From Pseudanabaena sp. M085S1SP2A07QC (lineage in GTDB: Bacteria > Cyanobacteriota > Cyanobacteriia > Pseudanabaenales > Pseudanabaenaceae): a stretch of 64,000 nt of DNA. Both the position numbers and the translations under genes were made by a program. Where the stretch lies: positions 1 through 64,000 of the forward strand of contig JADBWK010000057.1 in assembly GCA_020404895.1 (NCBI GenBank), given 5' to 3'. The notes beneath the pieces were generated by a model, which was not told the origin of the DNA, ran no database searches, and saw only the letters and a program-made list of their open reading frames with translations. Each line of letters opens with the position of its first letter. The first letter of the stretch is position 1. Of the stretch, positions 1 through 8,272 are shown piece after piece.

Positions 1-252
1 CTGGATAAAAAAGGCAACTCAAATACCCGTGAGCGCTGTGAATTGTGGAATCGATTTCTAGAAATATTTGGAGCCCGCAAAATCGACTTTTTGACCGCAG
101 ACCGCGAGTTTGTGGGGGAGGATTGGTTTGATTACTTTCTCTGTGACCCTTGTAACCATTTTCGGATACGCATTCGTAAAAACACCTTGCTTGACGATAG
201 GCAGAAATAAATGCGTGCTGACGTTTGTTTTCAAGACCTCCAAGTTTGGCGC
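1..252 (+). pseudogene. IS4-family transposase fragment
   Basis: Frame 1 is open from the window edge and reads through the stretch TADREFVGEDWF, which matches the region around the second catalytic Asp of IS4-family DDE transposases. A TAA lies at 208-210. The same frame continues with transposase-like sequence (MRADVCFQDLQVW) to a second stop near 252, where homology passes to a different transposase. The 5' end lies outside the window. I read it as a dead remnant, truncated at its 3' end by another element. The family name comes from motif recognition only. Confidence 0.7.
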
Positions 253-712
253 TAAACTCTCGGTTAGTTGTGTGGATGGTCATACATTTCTCGACCATCT
301 CAGTTGGGATAACTTCAATGAATCGGGGGATTTGCAGCATCAAGTAGAATTGTTTAAATCTCGCTTTGGACATTATCCTGAAGCGGTTTACGTTGACCAG
401 ATTTACCGCACGCGCCGCAATCGCGCCTATTGTCGAAATCTGGGTATTCGGATTACGGCTCCGCCTTTGGGCAGACCTGTACCCGATGATTTGGCGGCTA
501 TTCGCAAACAAACGCTCGAAGATGCCAAGGTTCGCAATCAAATTGAAGGTAAGTTTGGACAGGCGAAACGACGGTTCAGTTTAAATCGCGTCATGACCAA
601 GTTAGCCAATACTTCGGAAACGGCGATCGCCATCACCTTTTTGGTAATGAATCTAGAGGCGCTGCTCAAGCAGCTTGCTTTTTTGTTTTTTTTCTTGGGT
701 TGTTTTGGGTAG
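234..712 (+). pseudogene. 3' part of IS5/IS1182-type DDE transposase
   Basis: From about codon KFGAKLSV onward the frame encodes the C-terminal half of a DDE transposase: a VDGHTFLDHLSWDNFNESGD region, a VDQIYRTRRNR segment with a catalytic-type Asp, and RNQIEGKFGQAKRRFS, which supplies the final catalytic Glu. The N-terminal half is missing. The open frame can be extended to 110, but residues before about 234 are an out-of-frame reading of the IS4 fragment. Only a truncated, non-functional remnant is present. It ends with a hydrophobic Leu/Phe tail that may be read-through sequence. Confidence 0.75.
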
Positions 713-843
713 ACAATGCCTTTTTCTTCCATTTGACAAGGTGGGCTTTCACATTGGGGAACTCAGAATTTGTCATTAGTATTTTCAGAATGGATTTACC
801 ATATTGACCATTTTAGCGCGATCGTTTCTCCCCCTAATCTGTA

Positions 844-886
844 ATACCAAAACACAAAATGGCGTAGCAATTTTGTGTTTTGGTAT
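844..886. repeat. Short palindrome, 'CACAAAATGGC' family
   Basis: Near-perfect inverted repeat with arms ATACCAAAACACAAAAT and ATTTTGTGTTTTGGTAT. Related copies lie at 1773-1810 and 26817-26860, so it is a dispersed repeat and may also terminate transcription. Confidence 0.75.
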
Positions 887-977
887 AAAATACTACCCGT
901 CAAATCATACGGAACAAAAATAAACCTTGGCTAGTCATATTTAGATAGAACTCTATGGGCATCCCCCTGAGGCATTT

Positions 978-1709
978 ATGAGTGCTAAACATATTTCAAA
1001 ATTGGCAGCTATTTCTTCAGTAAGTATGGCAATTAGCATAGCTGCCACTTCTTTGCTAATTGCGAGTCCAAGTGTCGCATCTTCAATGCGATCGTATAAA
1101 TATCAAGCGCAGGTAGCTCAAACCAAATTTGCTAATCCTCAATCTGCGCAACCTCAAACTCCTCAAAACCAAGTTGCTCAATTGTTTCGCTCAACCTTGA
1201 GTTTACCTGCTGGTCAAACGATCGCTACCAAAATTAATCGTCAAGATACGCTTTACATTGCTAAAGGTGAAACTGTTGCAGCAAGTCTCTTAGTTGCTCA
1301 AGACATCGCCGCAAACAATGGCACAGTGTTGATTCCTGCGGGGGCAGTGATCGATGGGCAATTTGTACCTGCGGAAGGTGGTTCTAAGTTTGTCGCCCAA
1401 AAGTTTACTAGTCGGGGCGCAACGGTTCGGCTTCAAGCTGAATCAGCTTTGATTAATGACATGAAAGATCCGCGTGAAACTAATACAGGTGCAATTTTGA
1501 CCGATGCAGGTATCGGCGGAGCTGCGGGAGCAGTCCTTGGTGGGGTACTGCGTGGAAATGTGCAGATTATCGATATTCTTGGTGGTGCGGCGGCTTCTGT
1601 TCTAGTTGGCAATGTGACAGCTCCACAGGTGACCGTGATTGAACCTAGTACTGTAATTAATGTGGTGACTAAACAGACGATCACTTTTGCTGTGAGAGAT
1701 GACTACTAA
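978..1709 (+). CDS. Exported protein of unknown function
   Basis: A 243-residue protein with a typical N-terminal signal peptide: basic start MSAKHISK, a hydrophobic stretch at about 12-30, and an Ala-rich cleavage region near 35. A Gln/Pro-rich linker follows at about 40-68. The mature part contains a beta-rich segment (about 70-160, including LYIAKGETVAASLLVAQDI and VLIPAGAVIDGQF) and then a glycine-rich segment at about 172-210 (GIGGAAGAVLGGVLRG) resembling the glycine-zipper segments of membrane-associated proteins. I do not recognise a named family. A periplasmic or outer-membrane-associated location is inferred from the signal and glycine zipper. It stands alone, between transposase remnants and the CO2-uptake operon. 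Confidence 0.8.
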   Translation: MSAKHISKLAAISSVSMAISIAATSLLIASPSVASSMRSYKYQAQVAQTKFANPQSAQPQTPQNQVAQLFRSTLSLPAGQTIATKINRQDTLYIAKGETVAASLLVAQDIAANNGTVLIPAGAVIDGQFVPAEGGSKFVAQKFTSRGATVRLQAESALINDMKDPRETNTGAILTDAGIGGAAGAVLGGVLRGNVQIIDILGGAAASVLVGNVTAPQVTVIEPSTVINVVTKQTITFAVRDDY

Positions 1710-1749
1710 TACCAATTCACAAAAGTGTGACTACACTTCTGTGAATTAA

Positions 1750-1810
1750 AAACGAAACCCTTTAAGGGTTTTAAAAGCACAAAATGGCTACGCCATTTTG
1801 TGCTTTGGTA
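1750..1810. repeat. Two adjacent hairpins after the exported-protein gene
   Basis: A short stem (AAACCCTTTAAGGGTTT) is followed by a second copy of the CACAAAATGGC palindrome (1773-1810). Either could terminate the upstream gene. Confidence 0.6.
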
Positions 1811-1865
1811 TAAGGTCATTTCTCGTAAAGAATTTCCCAATGTCCAGACAGACATAAGTCGGGCT

Positions 1866-1952
1866 TTACCCCCTTTAATTCCCCCTTGCAAAGGGGGAAA
1901 ACTAGAAATCTTGTTCCCTCCCCTTTGCAAGGGGAGGGTTAGGGTGGGGTAA
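1866..1952. repeat. Palindromic 'CCCTTTGCAAAGGG' repeat
   Basis: Pyrimidine-rich and purine-rich arms flank a short AT-rich core (CTAGAAATCTTG). A partial relative with the same core in the other orientation lies at 15081-15140. The rest of the gene-free stretch 1710-2189 shows only these repeats and an AT-rich promoter-like region. Confidence 0.65.
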
Positions 1953-2143
1953 ATTTTAAATAAAAAATCACCTAAGAGTTACGGCTACAGTAAATAAACC
2001 TCAAGTGCGGGGTGGCTTGTGTAATTCCTATGATTCTCAGGATTAATATCGCCCTTTTTTTGGCGTTTTCAACTTTTCTTATAGTAACCATAGATAAAGA
2101 TTGATGTATTTCCCTATTTTCATTTAGAGATATCTTTGCAATA

Positions 2144-2165
2144 ATCATAGAAATTTAATTATGAT
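2144..2165. promoter_or_regulatory. Possible LysR-type operator before ndhF3
   Basis: A dyad ATCATA-N10-TATGAT lies 25 bases upstream of the ndhF3 start. This operon type is known to be controlled by the LysR-type repressor NdhR/CcmR, which binds two half-sites separated by ten bases. The bases here do not match the published half-sites closely, so the call rests on geometry and position. Confidence 0.3.
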
Positions 2166-2189
2166 CTTTTGTAAATATATAGACTTAAT

Positions 2190-4025
2190 ATGATAAATAA
2201 CTGGCTGGACACGATCTGGCTGATTCCCTGCTATTCCCTGATAGGAGCAATGCTATCGATCATCTGGTTTCCCAGCATCACCCGCAAAACAGGACCCAGA
2301 CCAGCAGGCTACATCAATATTTTCATGACTTTCTGCTCATTAGTTCATGCGATCGTCGCTTTGACTGTAGCTTGGGGACAGCCAGCACATTTATTATCTT
2401 TTCCTTGGCTCACGGTCGGAGGACTAGACTTTACAATCGACCTACAGATTTCAGAAATCACCATTGGCGCAATTATCTTGGTTACTGGTATTAACCTGCT
2501 TGCCGAGATTTATGCGGTCGGTTACATGGAAATGGATTGGGGCTGGGGTCGCTTTTATGCGCTACTAGCACTTTTTGAAGCAGGGATGTGCTCCTTAGTT
2601 CTATGTGATTCCTTATTTTTTAGCTATGTCATTCTCGAAATTTTGACCCTTGGAACCTACCTACTTGTCGGAATTTGGTACAACCAATCGCTCGTAGTAA
2701 CTGGGGCGCGAGATGCTTTTTTGACTAAGCGAGTTGGAGATTTATTTTTATTAGTTGGCGTAGTTGGTTTACTGCCCTTAGCTGGCTCTTGGAATTTTAC
2801 GGAGCTAGCGGAATGGGCTAAGAATACTGATGTTAATCCAACGACTATAACCTTGGTCACCTTAGCCCTGATGGTTGGTCCCATGGGTAAATGCGCCCAA
2901 TTCCCATTACATCTTTGGCTAGATGAGGCGATGGAAGGACCCTTACCAAGTACTGTGCTGCGGAACTCGGTTGTTGTCGCTACAGGTGCTTGGGTATTGA
3001 TCAAGTTGCAGCCACTATTTGCATTGTCACCCTTCACGCAGCAGGCTATCATTGCGGTTGGTGCGGCAACCGCATTAGGTGCAACCCTGATTGCGATCGG
3101 GCAAATAGATGTGAAGCGATCGCTGTCATATCTAACCAGTGCGTTTATGGGGCTAATCTTTATCTCCGTTGGTACTGGCGATACCCATAGTGCCTATATT
3201 TTGATTTTGTCCCATGCTCTAGCGATCGCTCTCTTACTAATGTCTGTAGGTAGCATTATTTCAAACAACATTAGCCAAGACCTTACACTTATGGGTGGGT
3301 TATGGAGCCGCCGTCCGATTTCGGGAATCTGCTTTTTAGTGGGTGCGATCGGATTGATTGGATTTCCGCCATTGGGTGGATTCTTGGCTATGGTTGATTT
3401 GCTCTCCTATCTCTGGCAAGAAAATCCTGCTTTAGCAGAGTTGCTGCTATTAATTAATGGCTTGATGGCATTTAGTCTTATGCGCGTATTTGGTCTGATT
3501 TGGGGAGGTAAACCCAAGCAGATGACGGAACGATCCGTAGAGCCCCTATGGCTGATTGTCATCCCAATGACCTTAATGGCAGGTGTAGTATTGCATGTTC
3601 CTCAAATGCTGATCGCTTGGGGCGTTATTCCGAACTGGACGCAGATGCTTAGTCCTGATGCCTTGCTTCTAATCGGCTCAAGTGTTGCAGGGCTTGCTAC
3701 AGGTGGATATCTTTATCTCAATCAGCAAGTACCTAAGCCTGTCACTTTACCTTGGTTAGGCTTACAGAATTTCTTTGCCAATGATTTCTACACCCCAAAA
3801 CTCTACAAGGTCACAATTGTGGGACTAGTAGATGGTGTATCAAAAGCGATGTACTGGTTCGATCGCATTTTTGTCGATGGTGTAGGTAACTTCTTTGGAT
3901 TAGCGACTCTATTTAGTGGTCAAAATCTCCGCTACAGCACCTTTGGTCAGTTACAGCTCTATACCTTAACGATCATGGTTGGTATTGGCATTTTACTTTT
4001 ACTGCTATTCAATCGCACGTTATAA
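2190..4025 (+). CDS. ndhF3: NDH-1 subunit NdhF3 (inducible CO2 uptake)
   Basis: A 611-residue polytopic membrane protein of the NADH-dehydrogenase subunit 5/MrpA antiporter family. Family segments seen include GYMEMDWGWGRFYALLALFE, LTLGTYLLVGIWY, TKRVGDLFLLVG and FPLHLWLDEAMEGPLPSTV. The last is the conserved helix 7/8 region, where typical NdhF has HTWLPDAMEGPTP. Assignment to the NdhF3 type rests on the following genes ndhD3, cupA and cupS, which together form the NDH-1MS complex. That thylakoid complex couples PSI cyclic electron flow to high-affinity hydration of CO2 to bicarbonate. Expression is expected to rise under low CO2. It is first in its operon, 123 bases before ndhD3, with a palindrome in the gap. 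Confidence 0.93.
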   Translation: MINNWLDTIWLIPCYSLIGAMLSIIWFPSITRKTGPRPAGYINIFMTFCSLVHAIVALTVAWGQPAHLLSFPWLTVGGLDFTIDLQISEITIGAIILVTGINLLAEIYAVGYMEMDWGWGRFYALLALFEAGMCSLVLCDSLFFSYVILEILTLGTYLLVGIWYNQSLVVTGARDAFLTKRVGDLFLLVGVVGLLPLAGSWNFTELAEWAKNTDVNPTTITLVTLALMVGPMGKCAQFPLHLWLDEAMEGPLPSTVLRNSVVVATGAWVLIKLQPLFALSPFTQQAIIAVGAATALGATLIAIGQIDVKRSLSYLTSAFMGLIFISVGTGDTHSAYILILSHALAIALLLMSVGSIISNNISQDLTLMGGLWSRRPISGICFLVGAIGLIGFPPLGGFLAMVDLLSYLWQENPALAELLLLINGLMAFSLMRVFGLIWGGKPKQMTERSVEPLWLIVIPMTLMAGVVLHVPQMLIAWGVIPNWTQMLSPDALLLIGSSVAGLATGGYLYLNQQVPKPVTLPWLGLQNFFANDFYTPKLYKVTIVGLVDGVSKAMYWFDRIFVDGVGNFFGLATLFSGQNLRYSTFGQLQLYTLTIMVGIGILLLLLFNRTL

Positions 4026-4027
4026 AG

Positions 4028-4112
4028 ACCCTCACCCCCCAGCCCCCTCCCCTATGGGAGAGGGGGAGTAAGAAAATTTTGTTCTCCTCTCCCATAGGGA
4101 GAGGGGCTGGGT
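4028..4112. repeat. Palindromic 'CCCTCACCCCCCAGCCCC' repeat
   Basis: Arms are C-rich then G-rich (ACCCTCACCCCCCAGCCCC and GGGAGAGGGGCTGGGT) around a short AT-rich middle. It lies in the ndhF3-ndhD3 spacer. The same repeat family occurs at 30651-30752 and inside uvrA at 37530-37570. Confidence 0.75.
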
Positions 4113-4148
4113 CTGATGACATAATCTCTAATTTTAGGAATAAAAACT

Positions 4149-5702
4149 ATGCTTAGTGCTTTAATTTGGCTACCAGTGATTGGAGCTTTAGCGATCGCCC
4201 TTCTCCCGCAAAGTCAAGTTAAAAAAGGATCGGCAATTGTTGCAACGGCGATCTTAATTCTTGATTTCATCCTCTTCCGTCAATTCGACATCAAGATTTC
4301 GTCTTTTCAATTCACAGAAAATTTACCTTGGCTAGAAAATCTTGGTTTAAACTACAGCCTCGGAGTTGATGGGCTATCTTTGCCCCTAGTAGTTCTAAAT
4401 GGATTGATCACTTGGTTAATTGTTTGTTTTTGTGATCGCCAGATCAAAGAACGCAATACACTGTTCCATGTATTAATGCTCTTAATTCATGCAGGTGTAA
4501 GTGGAGCAATTCTCTCGACCAATACGCTGCTATTTGTGTTGTTTTATGAAATAGAGTTAATTCCTCTCTATTTAGTCATCGCAGTTTGGGGTGGCGGACA
4601 ACGTAGTTACGCGGCGATGAAGTTCTTGATCTTCACCGCTATATCAGGAATTCTGATTCTAGTAGGATTCCTAGCTTTAGGATGGCTATCGGCAAATCCT
4701 ACGCCAGTTTTTGACTATGCCACATTACAAACTCTTTCGTTACCGATTGAGATTCAAGTCACTCTCCTAGTGGTATTGCTCCTAGGCTTTACGATTAAAG
4801 CTCCTTTCGTACCATTCCACACATGGCTACCCGATGCCTATGTAGAATCAACAACCCCAACGGTAATGATGCTCGGAGGGATTGTTGCTAAATTAGGAAC
4901 CTACGGTTTGTTTCGCTTTTGTGTCGGTTTATTCCCCGATGCTTGGGCTTTACTATCACCTTGGATTGCAGTTTGGGCAGGCTTAGGAATTCTCTATGGC
5001 GCAATGGTTGCGATCGCGCAAAAGGACATCAAACGCATGGTAGCCTATAGCTCCATCGGTCACATGAGCTATATTCTCCTCGCTGCTGCTGCCGCTACAC
5101 CTCTAAGCATGGTCGGCGGGATCATTCAAATGGTGAGTCATGGCTTAGTGCTTGCCCTACTGTTCTATTTAGTCGGCGTGATTGAAGAGAAAGTTGGCAC
5201 AAGGGATCTTGATGTTCTGAATGGCTTACTTAATCCTATCCGTGGATTGCCTTCTACCAGCGCGTTGCTAATCTTAGGCGGCATGGCAAGTGCAGGTATT
5301 CCTGGGTTGATTGGATTCATCTCAGAGTTTCTGATTTTCCAAGGTAGCTTTAGCAAATTCCCCATTCCCACAATTCTATCGATGATCGGTACAGGGCTTA
5401 CGGCTGTTTATTTCGTAATTCTGCTCAATCGTACTTGCTTTGGTAAATTGGATAATCACACCGCTTACTATCCTAAAGTGTCAGGTATTGAGCAATTGCC
5501 AGCGCTGATTTTGACTGCATTAATTGTGATTTTAGGAGTGCAACCATCTTGGTTAGTGCGTTGGAGCGAAGTAAGTGCGATTCAGATCATCGCTCGTGTT
5601 CCTGAAACTGCGATCGTAGCCAGTACAAGTCTCATAAATGAAGACAGCAATCACTCAACCTATGAGAAAATATCCTTAGCGTTTAGGAGAGATCCAAAAT
5701 GA
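4149..5702 (+). CDS. ndhD3: NDH-1 subunit NdhD3 (inducible CO2 uptake)
   Basis: A 517-residue membrane protein of the NDH subunit 4 (NuoM/NdhD) family. Family motifs seen: NYSLGVDGLSLPLVVLN, FVLFYEIELIPLYLVI (the conserved Glu of helix 5), APFVPFHTWLPDAYVESTTP and QKDIKRMVAYSSIGHMSY (helix 9/10 lysine region). With NdhF3, CupA and CupS it forms the CO2-hydrating NDH-1MS complex of the thylakoid. Its stop overlaps the start of the following Uma2 gene in an ATGA arrangement, which implies translational coupling. Confidence 0.94.
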   Translation: MLSALIWLPVIGALAIALLPQSQVKKGSAIVATAILILDFILFRQFDIKISSFQFTENLPWLENLGLNYSLGVDGLSLPLVVLNGLITWLIVCFCDRQIKERNTLFHVLMLLIHAGVSGAILSTNTLLFVLFYEIELIPLYLVIAVWGGGQRSYAAMKFLIFTAISGILILVGFLALGWLSANPTPVFDYATLQTLSLPIEIQVTLLVVLLLGFTIKAPFVPFHTWLPDAYVESTTPTVMMLGGIVAKLGTYGLFRFCVGLFPDAWALLSPWIAVWAGLGILYGAMVAIAQKDIKRMVAYSSIGHMSYILLAAAAATPLSMVGGIIQMVSHGLVLALLFYLVGVIEEKVGTRDLDVLNGLLNPIRGLPSTSALLILGGMASAGIPGLIGFISEFLIFQGSFSKFPIPTILSMIGTGLTAVYFVILLNRTCFGKLDNHTAYYPKVSGIEQLPALILTALIVILGVQPSWLVRWSEVSAIQIIARVPETAIVASTSLINEDSNHSTYEKISLAFRRDPK

Positions 5703-6295
5703 TTGCCGTACCTCAGAACTATGTCTCAGCCGATGAATATTTGCGATGGGAAGAACAGCAAGAAGAAAAGCATGAGTATATCGATGGGCAAGTTTATGCG
5801 ATGGCGGGAGCTAGTGAGAATCACGTTGATATCACCACTAACTTAACTGTGATACTTTCCAATCATTTGCGTGGTAAAGATTGCAAGCTGTTTCCGTCAG
5901 ATATGCGCTTAAATATTGCTTCAAAAAAGATTTACTATTACCCCGATCTTTTGGTGACTTGTGATGAACGAGATCGATTCAATAAAAAACAAAAAAATTA
6001 TCCCTGTTTAATTATTGAAGTGCTATCGGAATCAACAGAGTCAAAGGATCGCGGTGTTAAGTTTGCTAATTATCAAACCATCCAATCATTACAGGAATAT
6101 GTATTGATCAGCCAATGGGAACAGCGTGTGGAAGTATTTCGCCGTAGTGAGAAGTTCTGGGTACTGCAAACCTATACCGTAGGAGAATTGATCGAATTTC
6201 AAAGTATAAATCTCCAGATTCCCATTGATGCGATTTATGAAGATGTCGATTTATTAGCAGCAAGTTCAGAAGCAATTTTAGAATCAACCATTTAG
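5699..6295 (+). CDS. Uma2-family (DUF820) nuclease-like protein in cup operon
   Basis: A 198-residue Uma2-family protein. The N-terminal signature YVSADEYLRWEEQQEEKHEY is followed by YIDGQVYAMAGAS and SDMRLNI, then YYPDLLVTCDE, whose D fits the PD-(D/E)xK core, and CLIIEVLSEST. This restriction-endonuclease-like fold is abundant in cyanobacteria, mostly with unknown role. It is unusual to find it here: it overlaps ndhD3 by four bases and ends 21 bases before cupA, so it should be co-transcribed with the CO2-uptake genes. A role in carbon uptake is not implied by the family; it may be an insertion. Confidence 0.88.
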   Translation: MIAVPQNYVSADEYLRWEEQQEEKHEYIDGQVYAMAGASENHVDITTNLTVILSNHLRGKDCKLFPSDMRLNIASKKIYYYPDLLVTCDERDRFNKKQKNYPCLIIEVLSESTESKDRGVKFANYQTIQSLQEYVLISQWEQRVEVFRRSEKFWVLQTYTVGELIEFQSINLQIPIDAIYEDVDLLAASSEAILESTI

Positions 6296-6316
6296 ATACA
6301 TAAAAGGTAATCAACG

Positions 6317-7633
6317 ATGACAGCTACTTTGACAGAACCCACAACCAAACTACCGCCTTCCACCCATCCTTACGCAGAAGTTATTCATCGCCTCGAAGCA
6401 GGTGGCTCGATGCTGCCCGATACGCCTGAGAATCTCATGCAGATTATCGGACTTTACAAAGCATATGCTGTACCGATGGATTTCTATTGGCGGGATTTAC
6501 TATACATAGCTGAACAAGTATTTTTAGAGCCAATTCCTGCCTTTAAATATTTTCTTCCCCAAGAATATTTAGACTTGCATAACCACTATGCTGGCGATGA
6601 TGCCGATTTACGTCTCTGGCGTGGATATGCAACAGCGCATCAGGAATTGCTGGATTTCATGGATAAGGGAGAACTCAAAGCCAAAATCCCCAAGATTTTC
6701 CATCATCTCTATCATGATCGCATCAATATGGAGTTCGCGGAAGAATGTATGCGGGCGATGTTATGGCATCGTGGTATGGGCGGCGAGTTAGAGCCTTACA
6801 TGGATTCTGAGGAATATAAGCAGAATGCTGATCGCGCCATTCGGGCTTTCTTTAAAAATAATCCAGTGATGTTGGGACTGTACAAACTTTTTCCTGATAT
6901 GTTCATGGAGCAATGTCGTCAGTCAACCATGACTTCGGTGCTGGGACTATTTTGGGAAATCATGGCTCCCGTATTCTTTGAGATGTCGGATATTTACGAT
7001 GAAGGAGGCTTTAAGGGCGTTCCCGATGCGATGGATTTCTTGGTAAATGGCATCTTTGCGATCGCGGGTCGTCCCATTTATCACCGCGTTAAGATTGGCG
7101 ATGAATGGATGGATATTGTACCCAAATCCAAAGGATTTACTTGGCTATATGAGGCAGCTTTCCCCTATGTTGAGGCTGTGTTTTACCGTACTTCTCCATT
7201 CCGTGGCACAAAGTCCTACAATGCCCAAGCCCATGAAATTCCTGACGATCAGAATGATTTCCACTATGGAATTTTATATGCGGATAAGTTCCCTGTCGGT
7301 TCCGCAGGTATTCCGCCCACATTGCTGCATCAAGACATGTATCATTTCTTGCCGCAATATCTGGTGGACTATTACAAACAACATTGTCGCGGTGAAGATG
7401 ACATGTTAATTCAGTTAGCTGTCAGTTTTCAGCGATCGATGTACAACGTTACTTCGGCTGTAATTCAGGCGGGAAGAGCGGCGTTGCTTTATCCTTTAGA
7501 TGATCCTAATCCTAAACATCTCTTGGCAAATCGTCATTATTTTGAAGGACAACTGAATCGATTCTGTAATCCTAAATATGGCATGGATAAAGCCGCCAGA
7601 ATAGGGATGGTTCAGGATCAGAATTATCGGTAA
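6317..7633 (+). CDS. cupA: CO2 hydration protein CupA (ChpY)
   Basis: A 438-residue soluble protein matching the CupA/ChpY family in length and in the long His/Tyr/Trp-rich alpha-helical sequence (for example PAFKYFLPQEYLDLHNHYAGD and FHYGILYADKFPVGSAGIPP). CupA is the specialised subunit of the inducible NDH-1MS complex. It is thought to hydrate CO2 in a carbonic-anhydrase-like reaction, supplying bicarbonate to the cytoplasm. Its position after ndhF3-ndhD3 and before a fasciclin-domain gene (cupS) is the classic arrangement. A perfect hairpin follows at 7641-7674. Confidence 0.93.
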   Translation: MTATLTEPTTKLPPSTHPYAEVIHRLEAGGSMLPDTPENLMQIIGLYKAYAVPMDFYWRDLLYIAEQVFLEPIPAFKYFLPQEYLDLHNHYAGDDADLRLWRGYATAHQELLDFMDKGELKAKIPKIFHHLYHDRINMEFAEECMRAMLWHRGMGGELEPYMDSEEYKQNADRAIRAFFKNNPVMLGLYKLFPDMFMEQCRQSTMTSVLGLFWEIMAPVFFEMSDIYDEGGFKGVPDAMDFLVNGIFAIAGRPIYHRVKIGDEWMDIVPKSKGFTWLYEAAFPYVEAVFYRTSPFRGTKSYNAQAHEIPDDQNDFHYGILYADKFPVGSAGIPPTLLHQDMYHFLPQYLVDYYKQHCRGEDDMLIQLAVSFQRSMYNVTSAVIQAGRAALLYPLDDPNPKHLLANRHYFEGQLNRFCNPKYGMDKAARIGMVQDQNYR

Positions 7634-7640
7634 CTACGAA

Positions 7641-7674
7641 TTTGTAGGGGCAATTCATGAATTGCCCCTACAAA
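7641..7674. repeat. Perfect palindrome TTTGTAGGGGCAATTCATG
   Basis: A 34-base perfect inverted repeat with AATTCATGAATT at its centre, in the cupA-cupS gap. A close relative with compensated changes (GTGGGGACAATTCATGAATTGTCCCCAC) lies at 55202-55250, so this is a dispersed element. Confidence 0.7.
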
Positions 7675-7729
7675 TTCCCCCTTCAAATATGCATTTTGAA
7701 AATTTTATAACAAACAAAAAGAACCAACT

Positions 7730-8182
7730 ATGCCCACAATTGTTGATATTGCTGTTAGTAACGAAGCCTTCTCCACACTCGTCACCGCTGTATCGGCTGC
7801 GAGCTTAGTGGAAGCATTACAAAGTCCAGGTCCTTTCACCGTATTTGCTCCTACTAATGATGCTTTTGCCAAATTACCCGATGGAACTATTACTACATTA
7901 GTCCAGAATATTCCTCAACTGGCAAGGATTTTAACCTTCCATGTTGTTTCAGGAAAATATAAAAAAGAAGACTTAGTCGGCGTGAAATCGTTGATTTCTT
8001 TGGAAGGCACACAAATTGATCTTGATGTCTCCGAAGAAAGCTTCGAGGCAAATAATGCCACGGTGATAGCTGCTGATATCGAAGCTGATAATGGTGTGAT
8101 CCATGTAATTGATAACGTCATGCTGATGCGTCCTCATTGGTTTTATCCAATTATGGAATCTGGCAAAGTTGGTGTGGTGTAA
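7730..8182 (+). CDS. cupS: Fasciclin-domain protein CupS
   Basis: A 150-residue single fasciclin (FAS1) domain: [20 protein letters not shown], the H1 box [19 protein letters not shown], and the C-terminal H2-like [12 protein letters not shown]. There is no signal peptide, so it should be cytoplasmic. In cyanobacteria a small FAS1 protein encoded after cupA is CupS, a peripheral subunit of the inducible NDH-1MS complex. Context therefore gives the name. Strong terminator-like stem follows at 8187-8235, ending the operon. Confidence 0.88.
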   Translation: MPTIVDIAVSNEAFSTLVTAVSAASLVEALQSPGPFTVFAPTNDAFAKLPDGTITTLVQNIPQLARILTFHVVSGKYKKEDLVGVKSLISLEGTQIDLDVSEESFEANNATVIAADIEADNGVIHVIDNVMLMRPHWFYPIMESGKVGVV

Positions 8183-8186
8183 TTAC

Positions 8187-8235
8187 AAAAAAAAGCATTA
8201 AAAGTCCTGCTGTGCAGGACTTTTAATGCTTTTTT
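8187..8235 (+). terminator. Terminator of the cup operon
   Basis: Long perfect stem (AAAGCATTAAAAGTCCTGC with its complement) around a 3-base loop, ending in a T run. Confidence 0.85.
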
Positions 8236-8272
8236 GTATAGATTTTTTTATTCTTAATTAAAAACTTATTTT

